Source: Avena insularis (Eukaryota > Streptophyta > Magnoliopsida > Poales > Poaceae). From it: a stretch of 64,000 nt of DNA. Positions 12,059-23,700 of the stretch are shown one piece after another (positions within the stretch are counted from its first letter, which is position 1; each line of letters begins with the position of its first letter). Location: NCBI GenBank assembly GCA_023614405.1, contig CM042697.1, positions 467,586,744 to 467,650,743 of the forward strand. The letters are read 5' to 3'. The notes beneath the pieces are model-generated. The model saw nothing but the letters and a program-made list of their open reading frames with translations, ran no database searches and was not told the DNA's origin. The position numbers and the translations under genes are program-made.

Positions 12059-12345
12059 TGTCTAGACATTTCAGTACTTCATCTGTTTGCCTCTTCATAG
12101 CATGTCTTCGAAAGCTTAATTAGCTTCCTAAACGCATTCTATAAGGGGATTGAGGGAGTGCAACAAATTTTGAATATTTATTTGGGAGACCAAATAAGAA
12201 TTTCATGATTGACCTAGTATTGCAGTTTCCAGTGATGATGACGTAATGTTTGGTACTGTAACAAAAATGAATTGAACTCAGTGTAAATGATCTCCAGAAA
12301 TCCTTCAAAAATCAGTATAGTACAAAATTAGGATCCAATGCTGTC
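12059..12345. other. Short intergenic stretch; nothing identified
   Basis: This AT-rich interval between two non-LTR-like insertions holds no gene or clear repeat. Its right end supplies the target site of the insertion at 12360. Confidence 0.4.
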
Positions 12346-12359
12346 ATTGCCAGGTGTCA

Positions 12360-13563
12360 TGAAAAGGAAAAACACCCCCGCGCTCCCGTCGCCCCCCTCG
12401 AGGCGATGGAGGGCCGCCACCCCTCTCCCTCGCCTCACTCCCTCCTACTCTCTCCCCCGTCGCCGCCGCTGGTAGGGGTCACCGGGCGGCGCTGATTTGG
12501 AGGCCGAGTCAGGGCTCCTTTCCTCCAGCGGCGGTGCTCTCAGGGCGGCGGTGGCTCGGCACAAGCTAGGTGACAGCATGGTGGCGGCGTGATGTTGGTG
12601 TTATGGGCGGCGCAACGCGGCGGGTTGCAGCGCGCGGCGCTGGCTATGCCCTCGGCCCAGATCTAGGCTTTGAAGGCTCCATCTAGGTTGGGTAGGCGGG
12701 CCTGCCCTGTGAGTGACAGGCTCTTCATTTGGTGGTGGTGTTAACTCGTATAGGGAGCAGAGATGATGGCGATCGGCCTGTTGCAGCGTGGCGATAGGCT
12801 TTACGGGCCCGATCTAGTCCCGGCCAAACCCTCTTGGAACTGGTTGCCTCCATGGAGGTTTTACGGGCTCGCTGAGCCCAGCCGGTCCTAACTAGGATTG
12901 GTGTGCCCTATGGCCGCGTCCAGACGACTACCACCACAGCGGTGGAGGCATTTCCCTCCCGTGCAGCCGCGGTACGGCTGACCCCGGTTCAAGCTACTCC
13001 TCGCCTCCATCTGACAGACCTAATGACGATAGCTTCGATGAGATGGCGATGCTGGTTTCATGATCGTAGTGGCGCATGTTGGTGGGCGGTGAGCCTGGTG
13101 TTGTCGAGGCCTCGTCCTCGTGGGGCTATAGTGCTTCAGATCATTCGGGGATTGTGGATACGATTTTTCAGGAGAAATCCTTGTTGCCTTGCCCGACACC
13201 GACGTGGTGCCGCCATTGGGTGGCACCTTTCCTTCCTGGAGGGCATCGTGGCTACCATCAGTCCACTTCCTTAGTGTGCCAGGAGAAACCCTAGGACTAG
13301 TGTGCTGGTCCGGGCAGCAGCGTTCACATCCTTCTAGAAGGTGCTGCTTGGTACTTGATGACTCGGAGCTAGGAGTGTGGTGGTAATTCTTCGGAAGGCG
13401 CAGCGGTTGCTGGTTACCTTCGCTTAGTCGATCCGTCGTTGTCTCTATTTTTTTTTTGTGTGTGTTTGCTATTGTCCTAGCATTTCTTTCGGTCCGAGAC
13501 TCTTGTTGGTTGTATTGGATGTTTTCTATAGTAATATAGCGGGGCGAAAAACTATTGCGAGAG
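12360..13563 (+). mobile_element. ~1.2-kb non-LTR insertion flanked by a 14-bp target duplication
   Basis: ATTG(C/T)CAGGTGTCA occurs at 12346-12359 and 13564-13577 with one mismatch and brackets the block. The right end carries AATATAGCGGGGCGAAAA, a tail also seen (AAGCGGGGCGAAAGC on the minus strand) at the end of the LINE near 30640. A GC-rich body, a LINE-like tail and a 14-bp target duplication together indicate LINE-machinery retrotransposition. No conserved protein frame is present, so it is non-autonomous or decayed. Confidence 0.65.
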
Positions 13564-13659
13564 ATTGTCAGGTGTCACATATTTTCCTCGCAGCGTCTTG
13601 GTTCGTTGTAAACAAACCAACTGGAATGATGTGACCACCAGCTAATGATGCGTTTTTCT

Positions 13660-14040
13660 CCTCCACCGTTGTTGCCATCTGGTGTGCAAGTTTTTCCATA
13701 TGTCTTTTTGTAAGTATATTCCTGGTTTCATCTTTTAGAAGGGACCAATGCTGTCATCGTCAGGTTCAGTTTTCTGTAAACAACACATGTAGCAGCCACA
13801 AATAGTTTCCACACAACGTCTTGACTAGGACACTCGTGAATTGTAAATAAACGCTCTAGAGTGACGGGGCCACGACCTAATTATGTGCTCGTGTCTAGCA
13901 CCGGAGCTGGTCGTCCCCATATCTCTATCTTAATCAATCACCATCGTGTCGTACTGGTTAATACTAGATCCTGTTTTTAAAATTGCCATTTGCAGCTATA
14001 GGTTAAACTAGCTAGCTAGATCGTCCCAAAATGTTATTTA
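13660..14040. repeat. Second copy of the CRK-upstream-like sequence
   Basis: This is collinear with 9715-10750, minus the material between those blocks. Shared landmarks include TTTTCCATATGTCT, CGTCTTGACTAGGACACTCG, GGAGCTGGTCG, ATACTAGATC and AGCTAGATCGTC. No CRK coding sequence follows on either side, so this may be the remnant of another array member's upstream region. Confidence 0.55.
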
Positions 14041-14449
14041 CTCGTCAATCTTCTGCAGTTCTGCTCTGTGCGAGGACACAATCTTTTTTTTGGTCTCGGA
14101 ACTCCATGTGATTCCATTGAGAAGGCTCATCAAACTTGTTTGCCGCCAGACAATTTATAAAATGGGCACCGTAAGTGTCTTGCAAAAATCCATAATAATG
14201 CCATAGTTGCATTAGTGTGAATTGCAAATTTTGAGTAATTTATATTAGATGTATACTTTGAACACCTATATCCTCTGGTCCATTGATAATTAGGTTCCAC
14301 GGTAATTTCGAATACATAATTTAGATAATGTCATTATAGCTATAATTTTATTATGTTTATGTACATACATGAAATTTTATATGTCTAATATGGTGTATTA
14401 GGAAATAATAATATCCAAGTGTCAAACCTTGTACACTGTTTAAATACAC

Positions 14450-15900
14450 TTACAAAGAAGGTTATACCATGTTCGAAGTCGGGCATTTTTCTTTATTTTT
14501 AAGTTTTTGGCTCTGGTCATATTTTCTTGGTTCATCGCATACTTTTTTTTAACAAATAGACATGGTGTGCTATATCATGAGAACATAATATTAGGTGAAA
14601 TAAAATGGGAAAAATGCATAAATTTTACAATATTTTTCGAAGTGGTTAATACGCCACCCTGAATTTTTTTTGTAAGCTTTTGAATCGAAGTATAATACTT
14701 TGCCTGACAAAGCAACAAATACAATAAAATAATTCACCTGTACTGACATGGATTCCTTTTAGAAATTAAATAAATATATTTATTATTCACGACATTGAAA
14801 TCCATACTGATTGGATGTGAAACAAAAAAATTATTTTATACATTCCTTTACTCCCCCCATTTAATCTCTATATGCTTTTAGACATTGATAGAATCACCAA
14901 GATGTTATACATTATTGTTCATATTTTAATGGTTTTCTATGTAAAGGATACACGTCCGTGGACGACATAGTCACTAAAGATGTTTCTTTTTAATCAATGT
15001 TCAATTTGGCTCTGTTATTCAACTTGATCATTGGCATTTAGCAATACTAAATTAAACCAAACAAAGCAGGTTCAACCATGTTAGTAGTCGGTGTTTTGCT
15101 TTATTTTCTATTTTCTATCTTAAACATATAGACACGGCGGGCCAGATCATGAGAATACAAGATCAGGAAAAAATAAAATGGGTGAAAATGCATGAACTTC
15201 ACAATTTTTTGGAAGTGCTTAATAGACTGACCTGAATTTTATGAGTTGATGATGTACATAATGCTTTGTATGACAAAGTAAATACAACAAAATAATTTAC
15301 TTGTACTTATATGGATACTGATTATAAGTTAAAGAAATTCTTTTACAATTCACAATATTGACATCCATACCAATTAGACATGAAATAAAATAGTTTTATT
15401 TTATGTGTACAGTTTCAATCACATTTACTCTATTTATTCAAAAATACACAATGCTTTTAGACAAGGATAAAATCTCCAAGGTGTAATTTGAACCGATATT
15501 TGCATGTGTATGTAGAAAATAAATTTATTACATTGTAAATGTATGTTTAACGTAAAAGTAGACACGTATTGTTAAATTTATATGTTTTCATTTACTCTTT
15601 TGCTCCTATATGTCATTTTTCAATAGTAATGTTGTACACTCCCACTTACATGTTAATGGTTTTCCATGTAAATGATACATGTTCTTGGATAACATAGTCA
15701 TCGTTGGTAATATCCGATTTTGATCAAATCGGATCATTGGCAACTCGGATCATTGGCAATACCAAATTTCGATTTTCATTTCCAGTAGTAAGGATCTTTC
15801 TTTTTAATCAATATTCGATTTTACAAAAGAGCTTTCCTTTTAATCAATATTTGATTTTGATTTCCCATTCAACTCAATCATTGGCAATACACAATTCAAC
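14450..15900. repeat. AT-rich, diverged direct duplication (~600-800 bp units)
   Basis: Landmarks in 14450-15040 recur in the same order in 15060-15900. They include ACCATGTT.G.AGTCGG, ATATCATGAGAA/AGATCATGAGAA, ATGCAT.AA.TT.ACAAT and TTAATGGTTTTC(T/C)ATGTAAA. CTTTTTAATCAAT..TCAA(T/C) and CA(C/A)TTGATCATTGGC-like blocks also recur. Divergence is high, so the duplication is old. Nothing coding was seen. Confidence 0.55.
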
Positions 15901-16172
15901 CCGTGTATTCATCAAATTAGGCTTTCTAGTAGTAGCATCGTAGCGCCACAATTTTTATTAAAAACTCGCAGTCCATTTTTTTTGTTCAAGCATGTTAGAC
16001 ACAAATTGATTTTTTTCCTTATAAATATAGTACAAAGGAAACTATTTTATTCCATATAAATTAATCTATTGAAAAAGTTCTAAGGATTTTTTCCATGCAT
16101 TATTTTTATTTTCTAATTCGCTTTTCTTTTTCTCGTGGTTTTTAATTTATTAACTATGTATTTTGAAGATAT

Positions 16173-16220
16173 TATTTTTCGAAAAGGGGAGTAAAACCCC
16201 GTCCTCTATGCACACAACCT
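16173..16220 (-). mobile_element. 48-bp 5'-truncated retroelement tail with perfect 16-bp TSD
   Basis: TGTATTTTGAAGATAT occurs perfectly at 16157-16172 and 16221-16236. The 48 bases between them read on the minus strand as a GC-rich stub ending in CTTTTCGAAAAATA, like the extreme 3' end of a LINE or SINE. This is the signature of target-primed reverse transcription aborted after a few dozen bases. Confidence 0.65.
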
Positions 16221-16440
16221 TGTATTTTGAAGATATAGTTTCCTAGATAGTAACATACATGTGTATGTACTTATCTTGTAAGCAAAATTTCTTGTCTCAT
16301 ATTGGCTACAGGGTAAATCCACACTAGCGGAGAATAGTTCATGTCTAGATGTGAATTAGCACAACGCAACAATTGACTAAGAACAACGACCAGATCAGGG
16401 CGCTCTTAAATTTTTTACTCTGGTACGAGTTACTGGCCCG

Positions 16441-17350
16441 ATGGTTTCAGCGGAGGTCGTTCAGAGGAAGATTGCTAGGCGGTGCCAGGTGCATGTTCAG
16501 TGGAAGTGGGAGGCGTTGCCTTATGGAGATACTGCCTTCTTAGTGAGCTTCCCAACGTTTGAGGATTTGGACAGGGTGGGTGGAATCCTGATGACTGTAC
16601 CGCTCAGTATCGCTTAGCTTACCTTCTCGGTTTACAGGATGGAGGAGGTGCCACATAAGTTTGAGATGCAGCAGGTTTGGCTCCATGTTGAGAGGGTACC
16701 CCATATATTGCGTTCTTTTCAGGGCTTGTGGGTTGTTAGAGGACTCATGGGGAACACTCTTGATGTGGATTTATTCAGTCTGCGGAAGCGGGGGTGGTCC
16801 GTATTCTTGTGGAGATGTTTGATAGGAAGGTTTTTCTCAAGATGAAGGATTCCCTTGGCCACTATATTGTGTCTGATGCTGTGGTCAAGCATAAGGTATT
16901 TGAGTTTCGTTTTCGGATTGAACCCGAGGGTTATATTTCGGAACCAGAGTTTGTCCTATTCTTGTGGAGGAAGGGAGATGATGACGCGGATGATGATGCC
17001 AATGGGCAGCCTTTTGAGGATGCTGTGGATACTTCTGAGGCTGCTACTGCCACTCAGGGGGTGGGTTCTGTTCTTCCTCGGCTATGCAGGGTACTTCCGC
17101 GCCTGCATCTTCCAGTCAGGGGGTGCAGAGGGTGTTTGTTGTCACCCCTTTTAATGCTAATCCGGTTACTCCGCGGGGACGACAACTTCTGGACGCACTT
17201 CCTTTGGATTCTCCTCTTCACGGGAAGGGTTCTCTTTCGGCGACTCGTGTTTCTCAGCCTCAGCTACAGGAGGCTCATCGTTCTATTTCCACTCCTATGC
17301 TGCGATCATGCTCAGCTTCGTCAGTGAGGTCCAAAACGCATATTTTGGGT
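16441..17350 (+). pseudogene. LINE ORF1-like (DUF4283-type nucleic-acid-binding) remnant
   Basis: The conceptual product resembles the DUF4283 region found in many grass LINE and gag-like ORF1 proteins. It has segments such as LPYGDTAFLVSFPTFEDLDR and MEEVPHKFEMQQVWLHVE, followed by an acidic stretch (DDDADDDANG). It is broken by an in-frame stop near 16616 and by at least one frameshift near 16790, where the frame continues in another phase. After about 17050 the sequence is Pro/Ser/Thr-rich in changing frames. Family knowledge: such proteins coat element RNA. This copy cannot encode a full product. Confidence 0.65.
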
Positions 17351-17394
17351 AGATCCAATCCTGTTGATGGTTCTCGTTTTGCTTAACGTTAGCT

Positions 17395-18755
17395 TCGGAA
17401 GACTATACATACGAAAGTATCGTCCAATCTGTTTGCTTAACGTTAGCTTTAAGATTTTTACTAAATTTGCCACGTTTAGACTAAACTCAGTTGCTGACAA
17501 TGTTGTTAGTCCGTCTCAAACTGCGTTCATGCAAGGAAGAAATATCCTAGATGGTGTTGTAATTCTGCATGAAACAATCCATAAACTATACTCAAAAAAA
17601 TTAAATGGTGTACTGTTCAAGATTGACTTTGAGACGACATACGACAAAGTTAATTGGTCTTTCCTCCAGCAAACACTCCGCATGAAAGGTTTTTCTAAGG
17701 AGTGGCGCTCTCTTATTCGGTCGTTTGTGTCTTGGGATAGTGTTGCCATTAAATTAAATGAAGATACTTGCAAATACTTCCAGACCAAGAAAGGACTGAG
17801 ACAAGGAGATCCATTATCGCCTTTAATATTTAATATAGTGGCTGATATGTTGGCTATACTTATTGAGAGAGCAATGGCGGATGGTCAAATTGAAAGATAG
17901 TTCCACATCTTATTGATGGTGGACTATCTATTCTTCAATATGCTAATGACACAATTCTTTTTATGGAACATGATCTGGAGAAGGCTAAGAATCTGAAATT
18001 AATCTTATCAGCATTCGAGCAGCTATCTGGGCTTAAAATAAACTTCCATAAGAGTGATTTGTATTGTTTCGGCGAGGCCTAAAATGAGGCCCACCTATAT
18101 GCTGAACTTTTTGGCTGTAGTCAGGGGAATTTTCCAATCAACTATTTGGGAATACCGATTCATTATCGGCGTCTCACAATTGCTGAATGGAAACTTGTTG
18201 AGGAAAGGCTACAAAAACGTCTTAATAGTTGGAAAGGTAAATTGTTATCCCTTGGTGGAAGACTAGTACTCATAAATTCAGTACTTACTTTCCAATTATC
18301 AAAATGGGTCTTGAACAAAGTGGATTATGTCCATTCAAGATTCTTTTGGCAAGGGGATAGTGAGGAAAAGAAGTATCGACTGGCCAGAGGGAATGTGGTT
18401 TGCCGCACGAAGGAGTTTGGTGGACTGGGCATACACGATTTGCAAGTCAAAAACACCGCGCTTCTGGGCAAATGGCTTTTTAAACTACTTACAGAAGATG
18501 GTGCTTGGCAAACCATGTTATGGAGGAAATATGTGGGGTCCAAATCTGTGTCTCAGGTGGTTTGGAAACCCGGTGATTCACATTTTTGGGCGGGTCTTAT
18601 GGCCACCAAAAAACATTTCTTTCGTTTTGGTGCTTTCGAGATTAATGATGGATCACAGATTAGATTTTGGGAAGATAAGTGGCTTGGCCAAACTACTCTT
18701 CGCGAACAATATCCAGCTCTATATTCGATTGTTAGACACAAAGGGGATACTGTAG
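17395..18755 (+). pseudogene. LINE ORF2 reverse transcriptase, first part (before the Copia insertion)
   Basis: RT motifs appear in order: YRPICLLNVSFKIFTK, SQTAFMQGRNILDG, FKIDFETTYDKVNW (first catalytic Asp) and GLRQGDPLSPLIFN. A frameshift follows near 17900. In the new phase the palm motif reads YAND (17939-17950) where active RTs have YADD or FADD, so one of the two paired aspartates is lost. A stop follows near 18080. The remainder runs open to the insertion point and includes LGIPI, LNSWKGKLLSLGGRLVLINS and the GGLGIHDL segment typical of plant L1 proteins. The endonuclease domain is absent upstream. The copy is clearly dead. Confidence 0.85.
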
Positions 18756-20689
18756 GGGTTCGTAGCATGGAAAACAAAAAATTTCTACCGCATGAACACA
18801 CAATCAAGATCTAATCTATGATCAAGCCAAGATCTATCTACTAGATTGTAGCAACGAGTCGATGGAATACTAACCCTCGAAGATCCAAAGCGGTTAACGA
18901 GAGCAGATTCTCGTGGGTGATGTAGTCGTACACTTCCGATCTCAAGATCGCGTAGACGATCCTTCCGGCGCTGCATTCCGGCAGCGCTTCTGTAGTCGGT
19001 CACACGTTCGGTATTCGATGAAGACCTTCCTCTCCCTTGTTCCAGCAGGCAGCGGAGGTTGTAGCACTCTCCTCGTGATTCCGGCAGCACGACGACGTGG
19101 TACTGGAAGTAGAGGGGAGATCTCGCAGGGCTTCGCCTTAAGCCGGAGCGAGTATGGTGGACTATGAGAGAGGCCTTGGCGATCTAGGGTTTAGAGGCAC
19201 CAAGGAAGGAAGCTTGGCCGGCGGCTAGGGCTTGGGGAGAGCCCCAACTCATCGAGTTGGAGGGGAAACCCTAGGCGGCGGCGGCTGCACTTGGAGGTGG
19301 AGGCGCCAAAGCTAGGGTTTTAGGTGTTGGGAAGAGGGGCACCCCTGCCCCTCCTTTTATAGGTGGGAGGGAGGCGCGGTTGGGAGGAGGGAGTCCTCCT
19401 CCAACTCCTCCTCCTTGGCCGGCGGGTGGAGGGAGTAGGACTTCCTCCCTAAGTAGGTTTCCTACTCTCCCTCCACCAAGCAAACTTGTCGTTTGACTTT
19501 TCAAATTGGCGTTTGACTTTTCAAAATAGGATTTGATTTATCCCTTTATTTTGCTCAGCGATGACACCTAGTACATGATGCAAACATTCCAACTTGTTAT
19601 GCCACATTCATGTACCCTTCCCCTCCGGAGTGCCGGACCTTCCGGACCCTTCTAGAACATTCCTGGTGAAAACACCGGAATCATTCCCCAACTCCGAAAT
19701 AGGACTTTCCTTATATGAATCTTATTCTCCGGACCATTCCGGATCTCCTCGTGATATCCCGGATCCCATCCGAGACTCCGAACAACATTCGGTCTCTTAC
19801 TCATCATTCCATAACTACTCAACAACATCGAATCCTTAAGTGTGTCTCCCTACGGTTCGTGAATTATGCGGACATGATCGAGACACTTCTCCGATCAATA
19901 ACCAATAGAGGAATCTGGAAATTCATATGGCTCCCACATATTTCTACGATTACTTTGCGATCGAATGAACCACTTACATACGATACCAATTTCCCTTTGT
20001 CTCACGATAGTTTACTTATCCGAGGTTTTGATCGTCGGTATCTCTGCATACCTAGTTCAACCTCGTTACCGATAAGTACTCTTTTCTCGTTACCGTGATA
20101 TGTGATCCCTTGTGAGAGCCACATGCTTGCAAGCTAATTGGATGATATTCCACCGAGAGGGCCCAGAGTATATCTATCCGTCATATGGATGGACAAATCC
20201 CACTCTTGATCCATGTGTCTCAACCCATACTTTCCGAACACTCAATGCCACCTTTATAGCCACCCAGTTACGGTGTGGTGTTTGATGTCATCAAAGCATC
20301 CTTCCGGTGATGGTGATAAGCATGATCTCATGGTCGAAGGAATTAGGTTACTATGTATCAGAAAGCTTATAGCAAATGAACTATATTAAATGACTTGATC
20401 TTTATGCTACGCTTAACTATAGGAGTATGTCCATCACATCATTCTCCTAATGATATGACCCTGTTGTTAATAACATCTCTATGTTCATGATCAGGAAACC
20501 ATGATCATATATTAACCAACAAGCTAGTTTAACAAGAGGCTTTACTAGGGACTCTTTTATGTTTACAAATTACACAAGTATTAATGTTTCCTGTTAATAC
20601 AATTATAGCATGGTATGTAAACATTTATCATAAGTATGAAGATATGATAATAACCACTTTATTATTGCCTCTTGGGCATATATCCAACA
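18751..20689 (-). repeat. LTR (3' LTR in element sense), 1,939 bp
   Basis: It starts TGTAGGGGTTCG and ends CCAACA on the plus strand, a TG..CA-type terminus on both strands. It includes a GC-rich section (19000-19450) and the AT-rich section near 20500-20689. Confidence 0.93.
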
Positions 20690-20706
20690 GTCTCCCACTT
20701 GCACTA
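20690..20706 (-). other. Polypurine tract of the Copia element at 18751-27648
   Basis: On the minus strand the sequence reads AAGTGGGAGAC directly before the LTR TGTTGG. This is the usual plus-strand primer site for this group, and it sets the element orientation together with the PBS at 25697-25709. Confidence 0.75.
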
Positions 20707-23700
20707 GAGTCAATAATCTAGTTTCAAACCTTTGTGTATTCAACACCTATGGCTTTCTGGTGTCGTATGTACACGATTGCTAGTGGTCAACTGATCTCCG
20801 GATCTGACACTTCCAGGTCCGTGTGTAATTGCATGTCTTTGCGTCTCTATGCATCACTCATTCTGTAATGAGATGGCTTTGTACAAATTTGGTCCTTTGG
20901 TGTGACCTTTATTTCTTTGGGGTTAAAACATGTTGATAATATTGTCGTACAATATATCTTCATAGCATTATCCCTGTTGTGAACTACACCTAGTTTGATA
21001 ACAAACTACTTGACACAAATGCCCTCTTTTGCTGCTATAATAGCAGTTATATACTTAGCCTTTTGTTATAGTATCTGTCACAATGTCTTAACTTTAGAAC
21101 TCATCCAAATCCATTATGGAACTTACTTTCCATCACATTGTGCCACCCTTAGTTTCGATTGAAATAAACTTAATTTGTACTTCGTGACAAAACTAGTATC
21201 AATGTAATACTTGTACAATGAACTAACCATCTATTTGCCACTTCTACAAAATAATATATTCTTAATTCTTTTAAAAGATCATAAGAATATCTTTACTATT
21301 GTCCAATAATCATCTTATGAATCATTCTGGTATACACTCATAACATTTAGAGCATAGGACTTATCTGGATTTGTACACATCACAGCATGATTGATAAAAT
21401 ACTCTTTGTGATTTTATACATCAAGTATCAATCTATACTTGAATCTTTGTTTCACTTACCAAGTGTCAATACACTTGAATATATCATCAATATTGAACTC
21501 ATTCAATCCTTTCTGTGCGACAAGAACCTTTCTTGTAGTTTCTATATTGAACTCATTCAATATATCATCTATGTACTTTCGGCACAACCATATTAGCGTC
21601 TATTGATGCCAAATATTTGGGTTTTGCCTAAGTCTTTCATCAATATGAAATTCTTATCCTGTGTTAATAAAAGATACATTATTTCCAATCAATAATATAT
21701 CTTCCACATAATGTATTAGAAACATGTCTTAGCGCTCTCACTTAATTTCTTGCAAATGCAAGCATCTTCATCATCTCCGATGAAATTAAACTCTTTTAAC
21801 AGTTTGACCATAGTGAAGATTTCAACTCCGCGATGCTTACTTCAACCATTGAAGTTTGCATATGCTTTTAGCATCCTTTGAATTAACAAAAACCCTTTGG
21901 ACCGTGTCATGCACACGTCCTTGGTAACCATTCTATTAGAAGAATTTGTTTTGTTTATTCAACACATAACAAAATTATATGTCGTGGTTGCTACATTAAT
22001 CCGTCTAGACTAAATATCGCTATGAAAGATCAGATCTTGTCATAGTCAACCTTTGAACATTGTTGTGAACTCTTTCCCAACATGTCGACTATTTCATAGA
22101 TGTGAAACATCCATGTATATTTCTTTATAGATCCAAATATGACTATAAGGTCTTGTACCTTTTTAGAGGGTCTTTCAAGTTCAAAGCTTGATCTCTCGTA
22201 TATGGAACTATCACGGATTTTATGGCTTCAAGCCATTTGACGGAGTCAGGGCCCATCATCGCTTCTTTGCATGTAGTCGGATCATTATTGTCAAATAATG
22301 ATTTAACTCTCAAATCTTGGTATTTGATTGTTTACCCGACCTACTTGTTTCAATAGGAACTTAGATCTCCGTGACCACAACCTTTGAGGCACGTGAGCCA
22401 TGAGCATTGTTGCTGCCTCCGGAACACTTTTCGGCACTGCGCAACTTTGCACATATAGCTAAGGTTCTTTTAACCTTATCAAAGTTCTATTGTCCTCCCA
22501 CTTAACTTTTCACGAAAAATTCCTTCTCTAAGAAACTTGACGTTTTAAGCGACAAATATTTTTGTCTCCGATGTTATGGAGGAACAGTTATTCGAAATAA
22601 CATACAAAGACAGGTTCATCCGACTTTGGTTGCAAACATCTTTCTTATGCATAGCATACCAATGTTTAAGAAAGTACAACTTGGGTTTTATCCCAAACCA
22701 TAACTTTATATGGTGTCAATTCAACGGATTATGATGGAGCTCTTTTCAGTGGAAAAACGGTAGTCTCTAAAGCTTTTAATCTTTAAAATACAGTGACAGT
22801 TTTATGAATTACACCTTTGATCTTACCATGTCAAACAAGGTTTAATCACATATATGGAACGCTCCATACTCTTATGGTGTTTCGGGAAATGCAAATCCAC
22901 GGAATGATTCCTTAAATCTTAGGTATTATGCTAAACTTGTAACTCAAATATCTTCCTTTATGATCTTATCATAAACTATTTATATTCTTGTTACAATGAT
23001 TTTGCACTTCATCTTGAAAATCTTTGAACTTTTCAAATGTTTCATACTTCATCCTTATTAAGTAAATATTCATATATTCACTCAAATTTTCGGAGAAAGC
23101 ATATGAAGTTGAAATCCATCGCTCTTGACTACACAGAATGGACTTCATACAACAATATGTACAAGTTCCAATAAGCTAGTCATTCGTTCCCTTTTGGCCT
23201 ATGAACAAAGTTTTAATTATCTCTAGGAAAGTTTTACAAGCGTCATTTGATCAAAAATCAAAAGGACTCCAAAATTCCATCCACATGGAGTTTCTTCATG
23301 TTTTCTTTCCAATATAATTTAAATGGCGATGTCACTTCCTAAGCGATCTTTCAATCAATTTGTCTTTCGACATATTTAGCACTAGTTTTATGGATGTGAT
23401 TTCTCCAACGAGATTTGTGAATCATCCATCTTTTATGGATTACGGCAATTATTTGAACAACCCTTTTGTTCTCATAATACCTGATAAAACAAATCTTGAA
23501 GGCAAGATTTGATGTTTAATGAGCAGCACAATAACCCTTTATTTGTTCTCGATGAACATCATCACATATTCTTTTGCTAGTTACTTAGGCCATTGTAGTT
23601 TATGAATTGTGTTGTTTCGTATGACGATTCACACCAACAAATTCAGTATTAAATACTTAAGAACCACATTGTTTAATAAGCAAAGAATATATTCATAACA

